From positions 3,515,676 to 3,579,675 of the forward strand of contig JAGGNK010008781.1 of assembly GCA_017590115.1 (NCBI GenBank): 64,000 nucleotides of DNA, read 5' to 3'. The translations under genes and the position numbers were made by a program. This stretch comes from Montifringilla adamsi. Its lineage: Eukaryota; Chordata; Aves; Passeriformes; Passeridae. The stretch's first letter is position 1; every line of letters begins with the position of its first letter. Shown in pieces: positions 21,801 to 30,500 of the stretch. Below the pieces are notes generated by a model that was given only the letters and a program-made list of their open reading frames with translations, did no database searches and was not told where the DNA came from.

Positions 21801-22542
21801 AAGGGAAGGGGAGGGAAGGGGGGGTTTCCATGGGACACAAGGTGTGCAGGAAGGGAAGGGGGATGTTCCCGTGGGACACAAGGTGTGTAGGAAGGGAGAT
21901 GTTCCCGTGGAATACAAGGTGCTCGGGAAGGGGTTATGTTCCCGTGGGACACAAGGTGTTGGGAAGGGAAGGGGGATGTTCCCCTGGGATGCAGGGATGG
22001 AGCTGCCCAGGCTGGGTGTGGGTGCCCGGGTGCTGGCCATAGCTGGGCCCTTTGGTTGCTCCTGGAGTGGGGAAGTGGAAGCCTTGGGGCAGTGGCACAA
22101 AAGGTGACTGCCAAGCTCCCAGCTTCCCTTTCTGAGAAAGGAGAAGCTGCTCCCAGCCACCGGCTGCGGGGGGGTCATGGGATGCACCCCCAGAGAGGGG
22201 TGACAGGAGCATCCCCCTGACCAGCATCTCCCCTCTCTGCCCGCAGCTCCCGGCTCCAGCACCACGGTCCCCCTCCCGCTGCCCTTTCCAGGCTGGAGCC
22301 CCGAGTTCAGCCTCATCCCCACCAGCTCCTCCTGCCCTCACAACCCCGACGAGCCCCCCGGGGGTCCCCCAGCGGAGCAGATCTTCCACCTGGTGCCGCC
22401 GCCGGCCGAGCTGGCGCAGAGCCTGCGCCCGGCCAGGGCCACCACGGCCACCGCGCCCCGGCCCCGCGACTCGGACTATGAGGTGGAGGCACCGGGCCGG
22501 GGCCACGTCCGTGCCATCGACAACCAGTACACGCCACTCTGA
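9052..22542 (+). CDS. SH2B3: SH2B adapter protein 3 (LNK), complete, seven coding exons
   Basis: Join 9052-9807, 20261-20362, 20619-20710, 20804-20898, 21095-21309, 21581-21752, 22247-22542: 1728 nt, 575 residues plus TGA, matching the usual length of the family. SH2B3 is a cytosolic adaptor that binds phosphotyrosines on JAK2 and cytokine receptors (KIT, MPL, EPOR) and dampens their signalling in blood and endothelial cells. Domains: Phe-zipper dimerisation (about 17-73; F20, F39, F54, F58, F62, F66), basic/Ser-rich linker (about 150-195), PH (about 204-315, invariant W306), SH2 (about 372-465, FLVRQS with Arg400 for phosphotyrosine) and C-terminal Y555 and Y572 (final YTPL). The start MNG and the WHEFCELHA stretch match SH2B-family N-termini. 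All introns are GT-AG and every junction keeps frame. Confidence 0.97.
10980..11231. repeat. Homopyrimidine tract
   Basis: About 250 bases almost entirely C and T on the + strand, built from loosely repeated CCCCC-TTTTTTTTT blocks about 25-30 bases apart. Mirror-like polypurine/polypyrimidine runs of this size can form triplex (H-DNA). Confidence 0.85.
12006..12080. repeat. CTTCCCTCTTCCTCCT tandem repeat
   Basis: About four imperfect 16-18-base units, pure pyrimidine on the + strand. Confidence 0.8.
12765..13019. repeat. AT-rich array with GGCTATATA units
   Basis: A pure (TA)n core of 27 bases (12774-12800) is followed by about five units, each starting with GGCTATATA or a close variant (near 12801, 12839, 12870, 12909 and 12944), 31-39 bases apart. 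It is strongly self-complementary. Confidence 0.9.
14160..14244 (+). mobile_element. CR1-type LINE 3' end (truncated)
   Basis: Carries the CR1 tail pattern GGTTGGACTCGTTGACTTTT, then CCTTTCCAACCCAAACTATTC and a degenerate TTCTATGAT end. Only the last ~85 bases remain. Confidence 0.75.
14340..14428 (+). mobile_element. CR1-type LINE 3' end (truncated, second copy)
   Basis: The same tail pattern (GGCTTGGACTGGGTGGCCTT, TCCCTTCCAACTCC, TTCTGTGGTTCTGTGAT). It is flanked by the same CCCAGCATCC/CCTGGCATTCC units as the copy at 14160, suggesting joint duplication, although the two copies have diverged. Confidence 0.72.
15318..15370. repeat. T-rich and (TC)n tract
   Basis: A T run followed by about nine TC dinucleotides in SH2B3 intron 2. 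Simple low-complexity DNA. Confidence 0.85.
16041..16190 (+). repeat. G-rich array (GGGGTTTTG / GGGGCTTTG units)
   Basis: About 150 bases of repeated G runs (3-7 G) separated by TTT, CTTTG or CAGGG on the transcribed-sense strand of SH2B3 intron 2. Many four-G-run combinations could form G-quadruplex in DNA or pre-mRNA. Confidence 0.8.
17050..17345. repeat. Minisatellite, 38-40-bp unit
   Basis: Repeated TGGTGCAGATCCCTGAGGAT followed by GAACACCAGGATTAGCC-type sequence. Four close copies (17050-17200) grade into about three diverged copies to 17345. Confidence 0.8.
17837..18015. repeat. CATCAC/GCCACTG imperfect repeat
   Basis: About 180 bases of interspersed CATCATCAC, GCCACTGCC and TGTCACC trimer-based units with no long open frame in keeping with coding. 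Confidence 0.75.
20036..20140. repeat. Minisatellite, ~27-bp unit, before SH2B3 exon 3
   Basis: Five copies of GGGTATTTCCTTGCCACA-like units, ending 120 bases upstream of the exon 3 acceptor (20260/20261). Confidence 0.8.
20261..20362 (+). CDS. SH2B3: SH2B3 exon 3 (residues 253-286)
   Basis: CTCACAG|GGCTCC to CTCAAG|GTAGGA, 102 nt, phase 0 at both ends. It encodes the PH-domain core ending in [11 protein letters not shown]. Residue 270 is Arg (AGG, 20312-20314), aligned with human position 262, the site of the common R262W polymorphism. Confidence 0.96.
20565..20585. repeat. (TC)n microsatellite
   Basis: About ten TC dinucleotides in SH2B3 intron 3, 33 bases before the exon 4 acceptor; it may extend the polypyrimidine tract of that splice site. 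Confidence 0.9.
20619..20710 (+). CDS. SH2B3: SH2B3 exon 4 (residues 287-316 and split 317)
   Basis: CCCCTAG|GTCACC to AGGGG|GTAAGC, 92 nt. It encodes the end of the PH domain ([19 protein letters not shown]) with the invariant helix Trp (W306). Confidence 0.95.
20804..20898 (+). CDS. SH2B3: SH2B3 exon 5 (PH-SH2 linker)
   Basis: Low-conservation Ser/Thr/Pro linker, 95 nt, donor GCCAAG|GTGAGC. The acceptor is a NAGNAG tandem (CAGCAG at 20801-20806): use of the second AG starts the exon at 20807 and removes one Arg (R318) without changing frame. Confidence 0.93.
21095..21309 (+). CDS. SH2B3: SH2B3 exon 6 (residues 349-420)
   Basis: TGGCAG|GGGCGA to GCGAAG|GTACGG, 215 nt. Its start (GATPGG) matches human LNK, and it covers the first half of the SH2 domain, from W372-F-H-G through [20 protein letters not shown]. 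Confidence 0.96.
21581..21752 (+). CDS. SH2B3: SH2B3 exon 7 (residues 421-477 and split 478)
   Basis: CCGCAG|CACCTG to CACAAG|GTGCTG, 172 nt, second half of the SH2 domain ([16 protein letters not shown] through VRLSSYVVV). The donor is weak after position +3 (GTGCTG). The frame stays open through the adjoining repeat array to 22042. Confidence 0.94.
21758..21834 (+). repeat. (GGGAA)n pentanucleotide repeat
   Basis: About eleven clean copies plus imperfect ones, starting five bases after the SH2B3 exon 7 donor. Purine-only on the transcript strand. Confidence 0.95.
21823..21997 (+). repeat. Minisatellite carrying exon 7 donor-like copies
   Basis: Four and a half units of 36-41 bases: GTTCCCGTGGGACACAAG, then GTGT or GTGCTC and GGAAGGGAAGGG. 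Each unit repeats the exon 7 junction pattern CACAAG|GTG...GGGAAGGG, with donor-like GT at 21842, 21883, 21919 and 21956. It appears to have grown from the exon 7 splice junction. Confidence 0.85.
22247..22542 (+). CDS. SH2B3: SH2B3 exon 8, coding part (residues 478-575)
   Basis: CCCGCAG|CTCCCG to TGA at 22540-22542. It encodes a Pro-rich tail, the conserved [17 protein letters not shown] block, DSDYE with Y555, and the terminus AIDNQYTPL with Y572, a conserved phosphorylatable tyrosine. Confidence 0.96.
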
Positions 22543-23267
22543 CCAGCACGGCGCCGGCACTGGGATGCACTTTCGGGTGGAGAAATCCTGGAGACCTTCT
22601 GGGGGATCCATCGAGAGAAAGAATGTACCTGTTTCTTCCTTCTGGTTAGGGATTATTGTTGTATTTTTTTGCAAGGAAGGGGGTAATTTTTCACTCCTGT
22701 ACGGGTGTGCTCCCTCTCGTTGGCCTGTTAAAGGGCCTCTTATTGTTGTTTTTTTGTTGTTTTTATCGAAGCTTTCTCGTTACTGTTTACACAACGCCGC
22801 TCGTGCCTGCGCCGGGCCCGGTGTCCTGCCTGTCCTGACATGACAGAGCCCAGCCAAGGAACCAGGGGCTTGTGTTACACCCACGGAATTGGAGGAAGTT
22901 AAAAAAAACCCCAGGATAACAAGAAAAGAATGATTATAAATTCACTGCCAAGTTGCTGCTCCAGGCCTCATCCTCCTACCCTGGCTGCTGAACCCACCAG
23001 CAAAGCCCGACTGAGCTGAGCTCCCACAAAAGGTGGTGAGCAGGGTTTGGGCTTTTTTTTTTTTTAGCTAAGGCAAAAACTGGCTTTTTCCTGCTTTTCC
23101 TTTTTAACCCAGCACAGCCGTGGTCACTCCCTGCACCAGGCAAAGGGATCCTCATCCCGCTCTCCCGGCTGATTGAGACTGAACACTAATTGCTCCATCC
23201 TTAGCCATGGCACCAGCTGAGAACTAACACAGAGACTGACACAAACCTCTCCTGCTGGTGAGGGAGG

Positions 23268-23407
23268 GGTTTATCCCTTTGTATCCTGGTGATGGATGCG
23301 TTCTATCCCGGTGATGGAGGCTTTTTATCCCTGTGGTGAATGGGTTTTTATCCTGGTGATGGAACCGTTTTATCCCGGTGATGGAACCGTTTTATCCCAG
23401 TGATTTT
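23268..23407 (+). repeat. Minisatellite in the SH2B3 3' UTR, ~23-bp unit
   Basis: Six copies of TTTTATCCCGGTGATGGAAC-like units; the last three are nearly identical. It is transcribed in the mRNA tail. Confidence 0.85.
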
Positions 23408-26384
23408 AGGCACAAATCTAAAGTCAGTTTTCCCCTTAAAGAGCCCCCATACTCTTGCTTGCCTTTTTTGCCCCCAAAACACCGTGTCACCAGGAGCTTG
23501 GTGGCATTTTAAGCTCTACAACAGCCTCTTGCAGGCGATGGGGGTCCCTGGGGGCCAAATTTGGGGTCCCAAATCCCTGGGTCTCATCATCCCCTGACCC
23601 CCAGCTGTCCCCAAACTCTGCTGCTGTTCCTGAGCCCCCTGGGCTGCTTCACCTGCCTGGGGCAGCCGTGAGAGAGGAAGCACTTCTGAGAAGCTGCCTT
23701 TATTTTAGGAAAGAGGAAGGGCTGGAGCCGTTGCGCCACACAGGAGGGGATGTTCACAGTATTCAACTTCCAGATTTCCCAGCACAGCCTTCCCTGGGAT
23801 TTCGGATGCAAAACTTGCCTTGAGATTTCCTTACAGAAAGCATTTTTTATTTCTATTTTCCTTGAAATTGCAATACAGGTGGGAGCCCTCAGGAGCATTA
23901 ACATTTAGCAATTAATTTGAAAACCAGCAAACACAAAGCCTCGTTGGGCTGAGTTAGGGAATTCCACAAAAACCCAGCCTCTAGGACAGGCTTTGCAGGT
24001 TCTGGATGAGCACAAAGTCCAAGGAGACAGGGTCAGGAGCTGATGGGTAAGGCCAAAATATCTGGGGCCAAACAGCCCAGGAAGCAGCCATGAGAGCAAA
24101 TCTGGGTTTATAAATCTGAGTATGAGGCTGAGACAAACGGGAACCATCAACTGGAGAAACCATTTAGGTTTTCCTTTTTTGCCTCCCCATTGCTTGCTCT
24201 TGCTCTCTCCTGGGCTTTGTGCGTTTAGAGCAGGCAAAGGCTTTTTTTTCCCCCTGCTTTCTCTACACTTGTGCCTGAAACTGGAGCATTAAGAGCAAAT
24301 TGCACTGGTCCTGCAGCACTGCCAGCCCCGGAGAGGCTCTCGGAGGAACAAAGCCAGCCCTGTCCTCGCTGGGCTCCTCAGCTGTATCCGCATCCCATTC
24401 TCCTCCCTGGAGCAGCACAAAGGCTGCAGCCAGAGGCAGGAGCACATCCCCAGGGCTGGCTTGTGCCAGGCAAGGCAGCTCCCTCCGAGGCTCATAAATA
24501 ACTCCCCGTGCTCTTGCATTTATAGGGATGGGGAAGGGAAGGGGGGACAGCACAGCGCGAGTTGTTGTTTCCTTTCCTCGCATGTTGCCCGCTTCCCAAA
24601 GCCTTGGAAAACACAGGGATGTGCTAAATCTTGCTCAGGTTGCTGGTTTTAGTCCCACTGAGCTCCAGGGAGTTGCTTTCAAAGGGGTTTTCCCCCAAAA
24701 GGCGAGGTGGAATCACCCGAATCTCCCGACATCTGCAAAGAAAGGATGGGCTGGGAAAAGGCAGCGCTATTCACATCCCCTGCCAGATGAATCCAGAGAA
24801 ATCCTTGCCAGATAAATCAGATGCTGCTGGGGTGGGTTGTTTTGGCACGCCAGGACTTTATTGTTCCAGTGCCAGAACTGAAACATGCGTGTGCATGTGG
24901 TATTTTTAACCTGCAGTTTAATTACAAGGGGGTTCTCCGCAGTTTAAATGGAAATTGCTGTGCTTGATTAGTAAAATACACGTTGGGTTCATTATCAGCC
25001 ACTTCCCCCATGCAAACAAACTCCAGTGGGAGAGAACTGTTCTCCCCACCAGTGGGAGAGTCCCTCTGATTATTTAATAGCTAATTCCATCCCCAAACTC
25101 ACCCACAGGCAGCTGAGGGCTGTCCAGCCCTGCCAGCTCCACCAGTTCCTCATTTCAGATCCACTGCAGCAGGACCTGAGGGGATTTTTGGGCTATTTCC
25201 CAAACTCCCAGGGGGAACTGAGTTTGAAATCCCATTTCTCCTAGAAAACATCTGGCTGGTGACACAGGTCAGAGCACAACTCTGCTCCTGCCAGCACGTT
25301 ACTCCAGCCCTAAGGTACTCGCTCCTCTGCACTATAGCAGTGGGCAAAGAGCATTAAGCCATTCCACCCTATGGAATAGAAGCATTTTGCAGGATTTTTT
25401 ATATTCTTGTGATTTGAGAGAAGAGCCAGGGCTGGGCAGGTTTGGTTCTTCGGCCCCTGTGGGCTTTTACTGGCATTTGTGGGGATTTTGGGAGGAGGGG
25501 AAGCCAAGGGCAGGTGGCCCCTGGTGAGGTGTAGGCACCAGTTTGTGCCTTGGCCCTGGAGATGGGCACGTGGAACACGAGTTTGGATCCCACCCAAGGA
25601 ATCCAGGAGCCACAGGAGCAGCTCTTGGAGCTGGGCTGGAAGTCCTGCCCAAGGGCCTCCCGCAGGAGAGGCTGGGGAAGGGGAGCCCCATTTCATCCAG
25701 CTCCTCAGGACAGTTTTTAGCAATAAAAATGAAAACCAGGCAGTGCCTTTGCTCTGTGACAGCAGGGACTTGGTTTTAGGGCACAATCCAAAACTTGGGT
25801 CCTGCCAGAATTCCTCCCCCTCCTCTTCCTCTTGCTGTTGCTGACAGCCACTCCTGCTTGGTGGCCTTTGTGTCCCCAAGGGTGTCAGGTTGTCAAGGAG
25901 CTCCTGACATGAAGCATTAGTGGATGTCTCCCTCCCTCCCAGATCCCAGCCCAGCAGGTACCGAACACTGACACCAAAATTCCTCACCCATCCCTTTGGA
26001 TTGAAGCTATTTTGGGGTGAAACTTCTAGGAAAAGATCCAGGGAGAAGCCAAAGCTTCTCATTTCTCATCTGGACCACCAAACCCCGGTGTCATCCAGCA
26101 TTCCAAACTTTTAGCTTTGATCCAAACAGCCCCAACATTCCCCAGCAGCTCCCAGAGGCAGGGAGGTGACTCTGTATTCCCTAACTCAGCCTTTAGCAGG
26201 ACGATTAAAGCCAACAATTTTGTTGGGAGTGTATTAATTTGAAAGTTCTACTTTTCACCTGCACAGAAAAGTTCTTCTTGTATAGTAATTTTTTCTATAT
26301 ATTGTTTCTGTATGTACTGTACAAGTAACTTATTCTTGAATAATGCAATTTTACCATAATATTAAAAAAAAAAAATCTGCTCTT

Positions 26385-26390
26385 AATAAA
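26385..26390 (+). terminator. SH2B3: SH2B3 polyadenylation signal
   Basis: AATAAA followed by a T-rich region (CTGTTTTTAGAACTTGTTTC), after an AT-rich 3' UTR end. The best + strand cleavage signal before the convergent ATXN2. Confidence 0.75.
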
Positions 26391-26405
26391 CTGTTTTTAG
26401 AACTT

Positions 26406-26945
26406 GTTTCTCACTTGTAGTCTTCAGTTTGATTCTCTCCAGGTGCCTGGACATTGTTTTAGTGGATTCTGGATGCTAAAAGGCAGGAATGCTCCCTTGG
26501 ACATGAAAATCCTCTGGTTTATCCCCATGGGACAATGCCTGCACCACACAGGACAGTCAGGACACGGCACTTGGAGCAGGGATAACTTTGTCTCTCCATC
26601 TTTTTAAGGCATTTTGCCAGGGAATTCTTACCTTTCCTTCCCTTCTCCAGCAGCACCACTGACTTTTATACTTCCATCACCTTAAAGGCCCATCCGGGAC
26701 CTTTCCCAGCCCCATCCGGAGCAGCTCAAGGCTGAGGGATCAGAACACAAAATCACCTGGACACAAAACCTTGTTAGAAAACTGGGCTGGATTTGGGATT
26801 CCCAAACCTTTCCCTTATTCCTGCAATGCCCCTGCAGCAGCAGCACACAACAGCCTCAGGCAAACCCTGGCTCCAGCTGGGATTGGAGCTGGAGCAGCCG
26901 GTACGGGAAGAGACCCAAAAATCACCACACAAACACCGAGGAGGG
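26406..26945. other. Intergenic gap between convergent SH2B3 and ATXN2
   Basis: About 540 bases of unique sequence between the two inferred polyadenylation sites. No gene or repeat was recognised. Confidence 0.6.
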
Positions 26946-27564
26946 TCAGTTTTTAAAACTTTTTTTATTTTTTAATTTTTTTTTTAAGTTTTTATTTTAT
27001 ATTATCTACAAAGTAAAAGTTTTCTTAACTTAAAAGTTACATCACTGTCTCACGATAGTGATTATCTCATCAAACGTGATTTATAAATAATAACTCATCC
27101 GTTTGACGATTAGAATTTTTTTTTTTTTTACTGAACCTGTTTCAAGTTTAGTTAGAAGTAAAAGGGATCTCCATGTCTTGATTTTTAGTGATAATAGCAG
27201 CAAGAATCACTCTTGTTACTTCTTTTGCTAGCTGACGAGTTCATAACTTTGAAGGGTCATTAAAAAATAAATAACTTCCAGTTTTCAGCAAGCAGAGTTG
27301 GGGCACTTGCAGGACTCAGATACAGTGCATGGAATTATGGAATAGCCCACAAGTTCCTAAATGCCTCTACTCAGTCCGAATCTCTCCCACTGCAAGATGA
27401 ACTGTTAGCATTCCTAGTGGATGTTACAAGAAATCAAATTTTTTTTTTTTTAAACAAAATAAAATGAAATTCTAGTTTTCTGTGCTTCCAGTTGGCAGAA
27501 GCAGTAGAAGGAGGGTATTTGGCCTACAAAAGGTATCCAGCCTTTCAGTTATTCCAGATGAGCC
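26946..27564 (-). other. ATXN2: ATXN2 3' UTR
   Basis: AT-rich - strand tail following the stop codon at 27565-27567. Two AATAAA signals occur on the - strand, at 26991-26996 and 26964-26969, giving an inferred tail of about 600 bases. The exact cleavage site is unknown. Confidence 0.65.
26964..26996 (-). terminator. ATXN2: ATXN2 polyadenylation signals (two AATAAA)
   Basis: Reverse-strand AATAAA at 26991-26996 and again at 26964-26969, in a T/A-rich context. Confidence 0.6.
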
Positions 27565-27593
27565 TTACAACTGCTGTTGGTGGTGGGCTTGTA
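27565..27593 (-). CDS. ATXN2: ATXN2 exon 25, coding part
   Basis: Acceptor TTTACAG|TACAAG. It encodes the last residues, split Val then QAHHQQQL, with TAA at 27565-27567. Only 29 coding bases, too short to be found as an open frame; identified by the conserved C-terminus. Confidence 0.95.
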
Positions 27594-30500
27594 CTGTAAA
27601 AAAAAAGTTCAAATGTAAATAATAAATTGGCAAGCCACACAACAGTTTGCTAGTAAAGTGGTCACAGGACAACTACTGAGCTCAACTTTATTTTATTTTT
27701 ATTTTTTTCTCTTTTTCTTTTATTTTTTTTAGAGAACAAAACAAAACCCTGCACATCAAGATGTCCTTGGGATGTTTTTTTTTTTTTTGCTCTTTCCCTA
27801 CCTAAGCCCTCAGAAAGCAGCTTTGTTCTGCTCACACATTCCCCAAGAAACATCAGGTAAAACTAAATCACTACAGAAGTTCAGAAGCTGTTTGAACTTG
27901 AATAATCAAAGAAACCTAAATAAGGTTAAATTTAAAGCGCAAAGAAGTCACACAACTCCTACTTTTCCCCCAAAGCAAAGCTGCAGAATGTTACTCTGAA
28001 TTAAAGTTTAGATTTCAGTTGTCACTTTACTTTAACAGCAGCCTAGCAGCCCTACCCCCACACACAACATTTCACTGCTGTCCTCAAGATTTAATCAAAC
28101 CTCTGATCATTATAAACTACACACAGTCCATCCCCCACGGCAAATCCACGGAAAACTCAGTCCCACAGTGCCAGTGGCTCACACCTCTCCTTTTCCCTAC
28201 TCCAGCTAGAGAAAAATCAAGAATACTCCCTGAATTAGGTACATCTCAGCTAAACCTATGCTCCTCCAGGCTGCCAAAGCACAGCTGTGAAACACAAGGA
28301 CATCTTAAGGTTGGTCGGTTTTCTTTCTAGATTTTTTTTTTAATTTTTTTTTTTTTTCCCCAAATCTGGTTTCTCCCAGTCCTCACTCCTCGACCTGGCT
28401 CAGTTAGGGTGCAGGTCTCCCAGGCACACACTCCTCACCTGAAGGGTGGGTCATATAGGGGAAATGTGTTGTTGTCGAGACTGGAATGGGCTGTAGTGCA
28501 CTTTGAGCGAGGGCGGCTTGGGGACCACCGGGAGGCTGTGTCGTCATTAGCATCATTGGAGCATGGGCAGTTGGGTGAGAAGGAACCATTCCTGACTGTA
28601 CATGAGCCTGAAACAAAGAGCTCTTTAGTATCATGGTCACAAGGAGGCAGCAACTCCTGGCCACATGACTGGCGAAAGTTTGCTCCGTCAGCAAAGGTTT
28701 ACTCTTCATTTGTTTGATTTTTTTTTTTTTTAATTTTTTAACTAGGTTAGGGGTTAAGGCAGAAGTTGTAACACAAAAAAAAAATAATAATAATAACAAC
28801 AAAAAGGAAAAATAATAATTAAAAAAAGCGCTCAAGTCCTTACTGCTGGCTCTGAGTTGTGTTCTCAATTTTAGCCATTTTGCCAGCATTACACAGGGGA
28901 TATTTAAAAAAAAATAACAATTCAGCAACAAATCTTCAAAACATTTCTGTTAGTCACCTAGATCAAAGCACTTCCTAGAGGGTACAGATAGGAAACTTCA
29001 CAGGCACTGGGAGTCTGGCATCCCTTCCCCAGCTCTCTCCTTGCACAACCCCACGTTCTCTCCTGGCTCCCTGCCCTGGGAACCTCCCTGTCCTCTCCAG
29101 TGACCTGTGCCCACACAGTGCTCAGCCAAGTCCTCCTGACATGAGTGATTTCATCCCTTCACACTCTCAGGGCAGCTTTGTTCTGCTTCCAGCTCAGCTC
29201 ATCGCAGTTCTTGTGTAATCTGAGCAATCAGGGCTAAGTCTCAGTGGAAAAGGAGATTAATCCTTCCCGGGGCTGATCACCTCTGGCAAACAAGTTCAGG
29301 AACTTGGTGGGTTCTTTAGCTCAGAGCAGTTCATGTCTCTAGAGGTCATCAATCAATTTATTTTATTTAAAAACCTAGCAAACATTCATTTCTTAAAATC
29401 ACAAAGGAACTCAGAGCTCTCAGTGGATTTCTCCTGGGAAAAAAAAGCCCCAAAACCCCATCATTTGTACCTAAGGTTTGCTTTGTCCTTCTACCATATC
29501 CCAGAACTGCAGCCTCACAGGTCTCCCATGCCAGTAAAGACAGATAGCAGGTAGTGGCTAGAATTTTATTTCTTAAAGACAAAAAGGGTTACTTGACTCA
29601 TCACAGACATTCCCCAAACTCTTTGATCAGACTTGCACGTGTTAGTAGCACCCCAGAAGCCTTTAAAGGCAGGAACTGCAATTCAAATCTCACTCTTGGT
29701 CTAAAAAAGGTTTAGGAGATCAGGCTGTGGAACAGAAATACCTCCCAGGACTGGCTCCACGTTGACTTTGACAAACATGCTATTGTAGAAGCCATCATTA
29801 TAAAGCAGCTATTCATAGAGCAGCTGGAGTCAATACACACAGTGGATAAAATTTTTCTGCTGTGGCTCAAACATTTTGCAAATTGGCAGCTGACAGCACT
29901 CTCTAATGAATTTTAAAGTACTGGTTCTCAAGTGAGATATCTATCAGCTCAAGATTCATCTGATAACCTGAAGGGAAATTGGATTGATCCCCTTGTGTTG
30001 GCCTAACTGAAATTCTTACTACGTGGTATTTCAGAATTGTGTTTAGAAGTTGGGAATGAGGCTGCTAAAAAACTATTAAATCCAGTGATTAGTTTCCCCA
30101 CGATGGAATAATTACATGCATTTAAAATTTCTGACAGAACTGTAGTTATGCCTTCACTAGAGATTTTTGAGGGAACTACTTCATTGGGAAAGTCAATTAG
30201 TTTGGTGTAAATATCACAAATTGCAGCTTTCGTTCTAAAAAAATTGCAGAAGAGACTGCACACGTTAAAATCAAGGGCAAGGCAGGGTTTGTCTGTGATT
30301 GCTAAAAATGCTGTCTGAGCAGTCAGTTCTGACTCAAAGTTGCATCTGATTTGTTTAATTTGGTTTGCTTGGCACACAGAAAGGAAGGCAATGGTCACCT
30401 CCTGCAGCCCTGGCCTGGCCAGGGCACAATTCAGGCACAGCTCTACCCTCTCATGGCCTTCAAGCAAATGTTTCATGTTTCAAATCACAGCACTGGACAT

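Larger units (their letters stand above)
22543..26405 (+). other. SH2B3: SH2B3 3' UTR
   Basis: A 3.9-kb tail without coding potential, ending in an AT-rich stretch with the AATAAA at 26385. A further AATAAA at 25722-25727 could give a shorter form. It contains a 23-bp minisatellite (23268-23407). The length is inferred from the signal position. Confidence 0.7.

Noticed and set aside
20899..22107. 402-codon + strand open frame over SH2B3 exons 6-7
   Set aside because: In exon 6 it follows the real SH2 frame, but it then runs through the intron and crosses exon 7 in the wrong frame. The spliced exons explain the conserved sequence.
30003..30476. 157-codon - strand open frame in ATXN2 intron 23
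   Set aside because: The composition looks protein-like, but no domain or homologue is recognisable, there are no splice or promoter signals, and open frames of this length are expected by chance in 64 kb.
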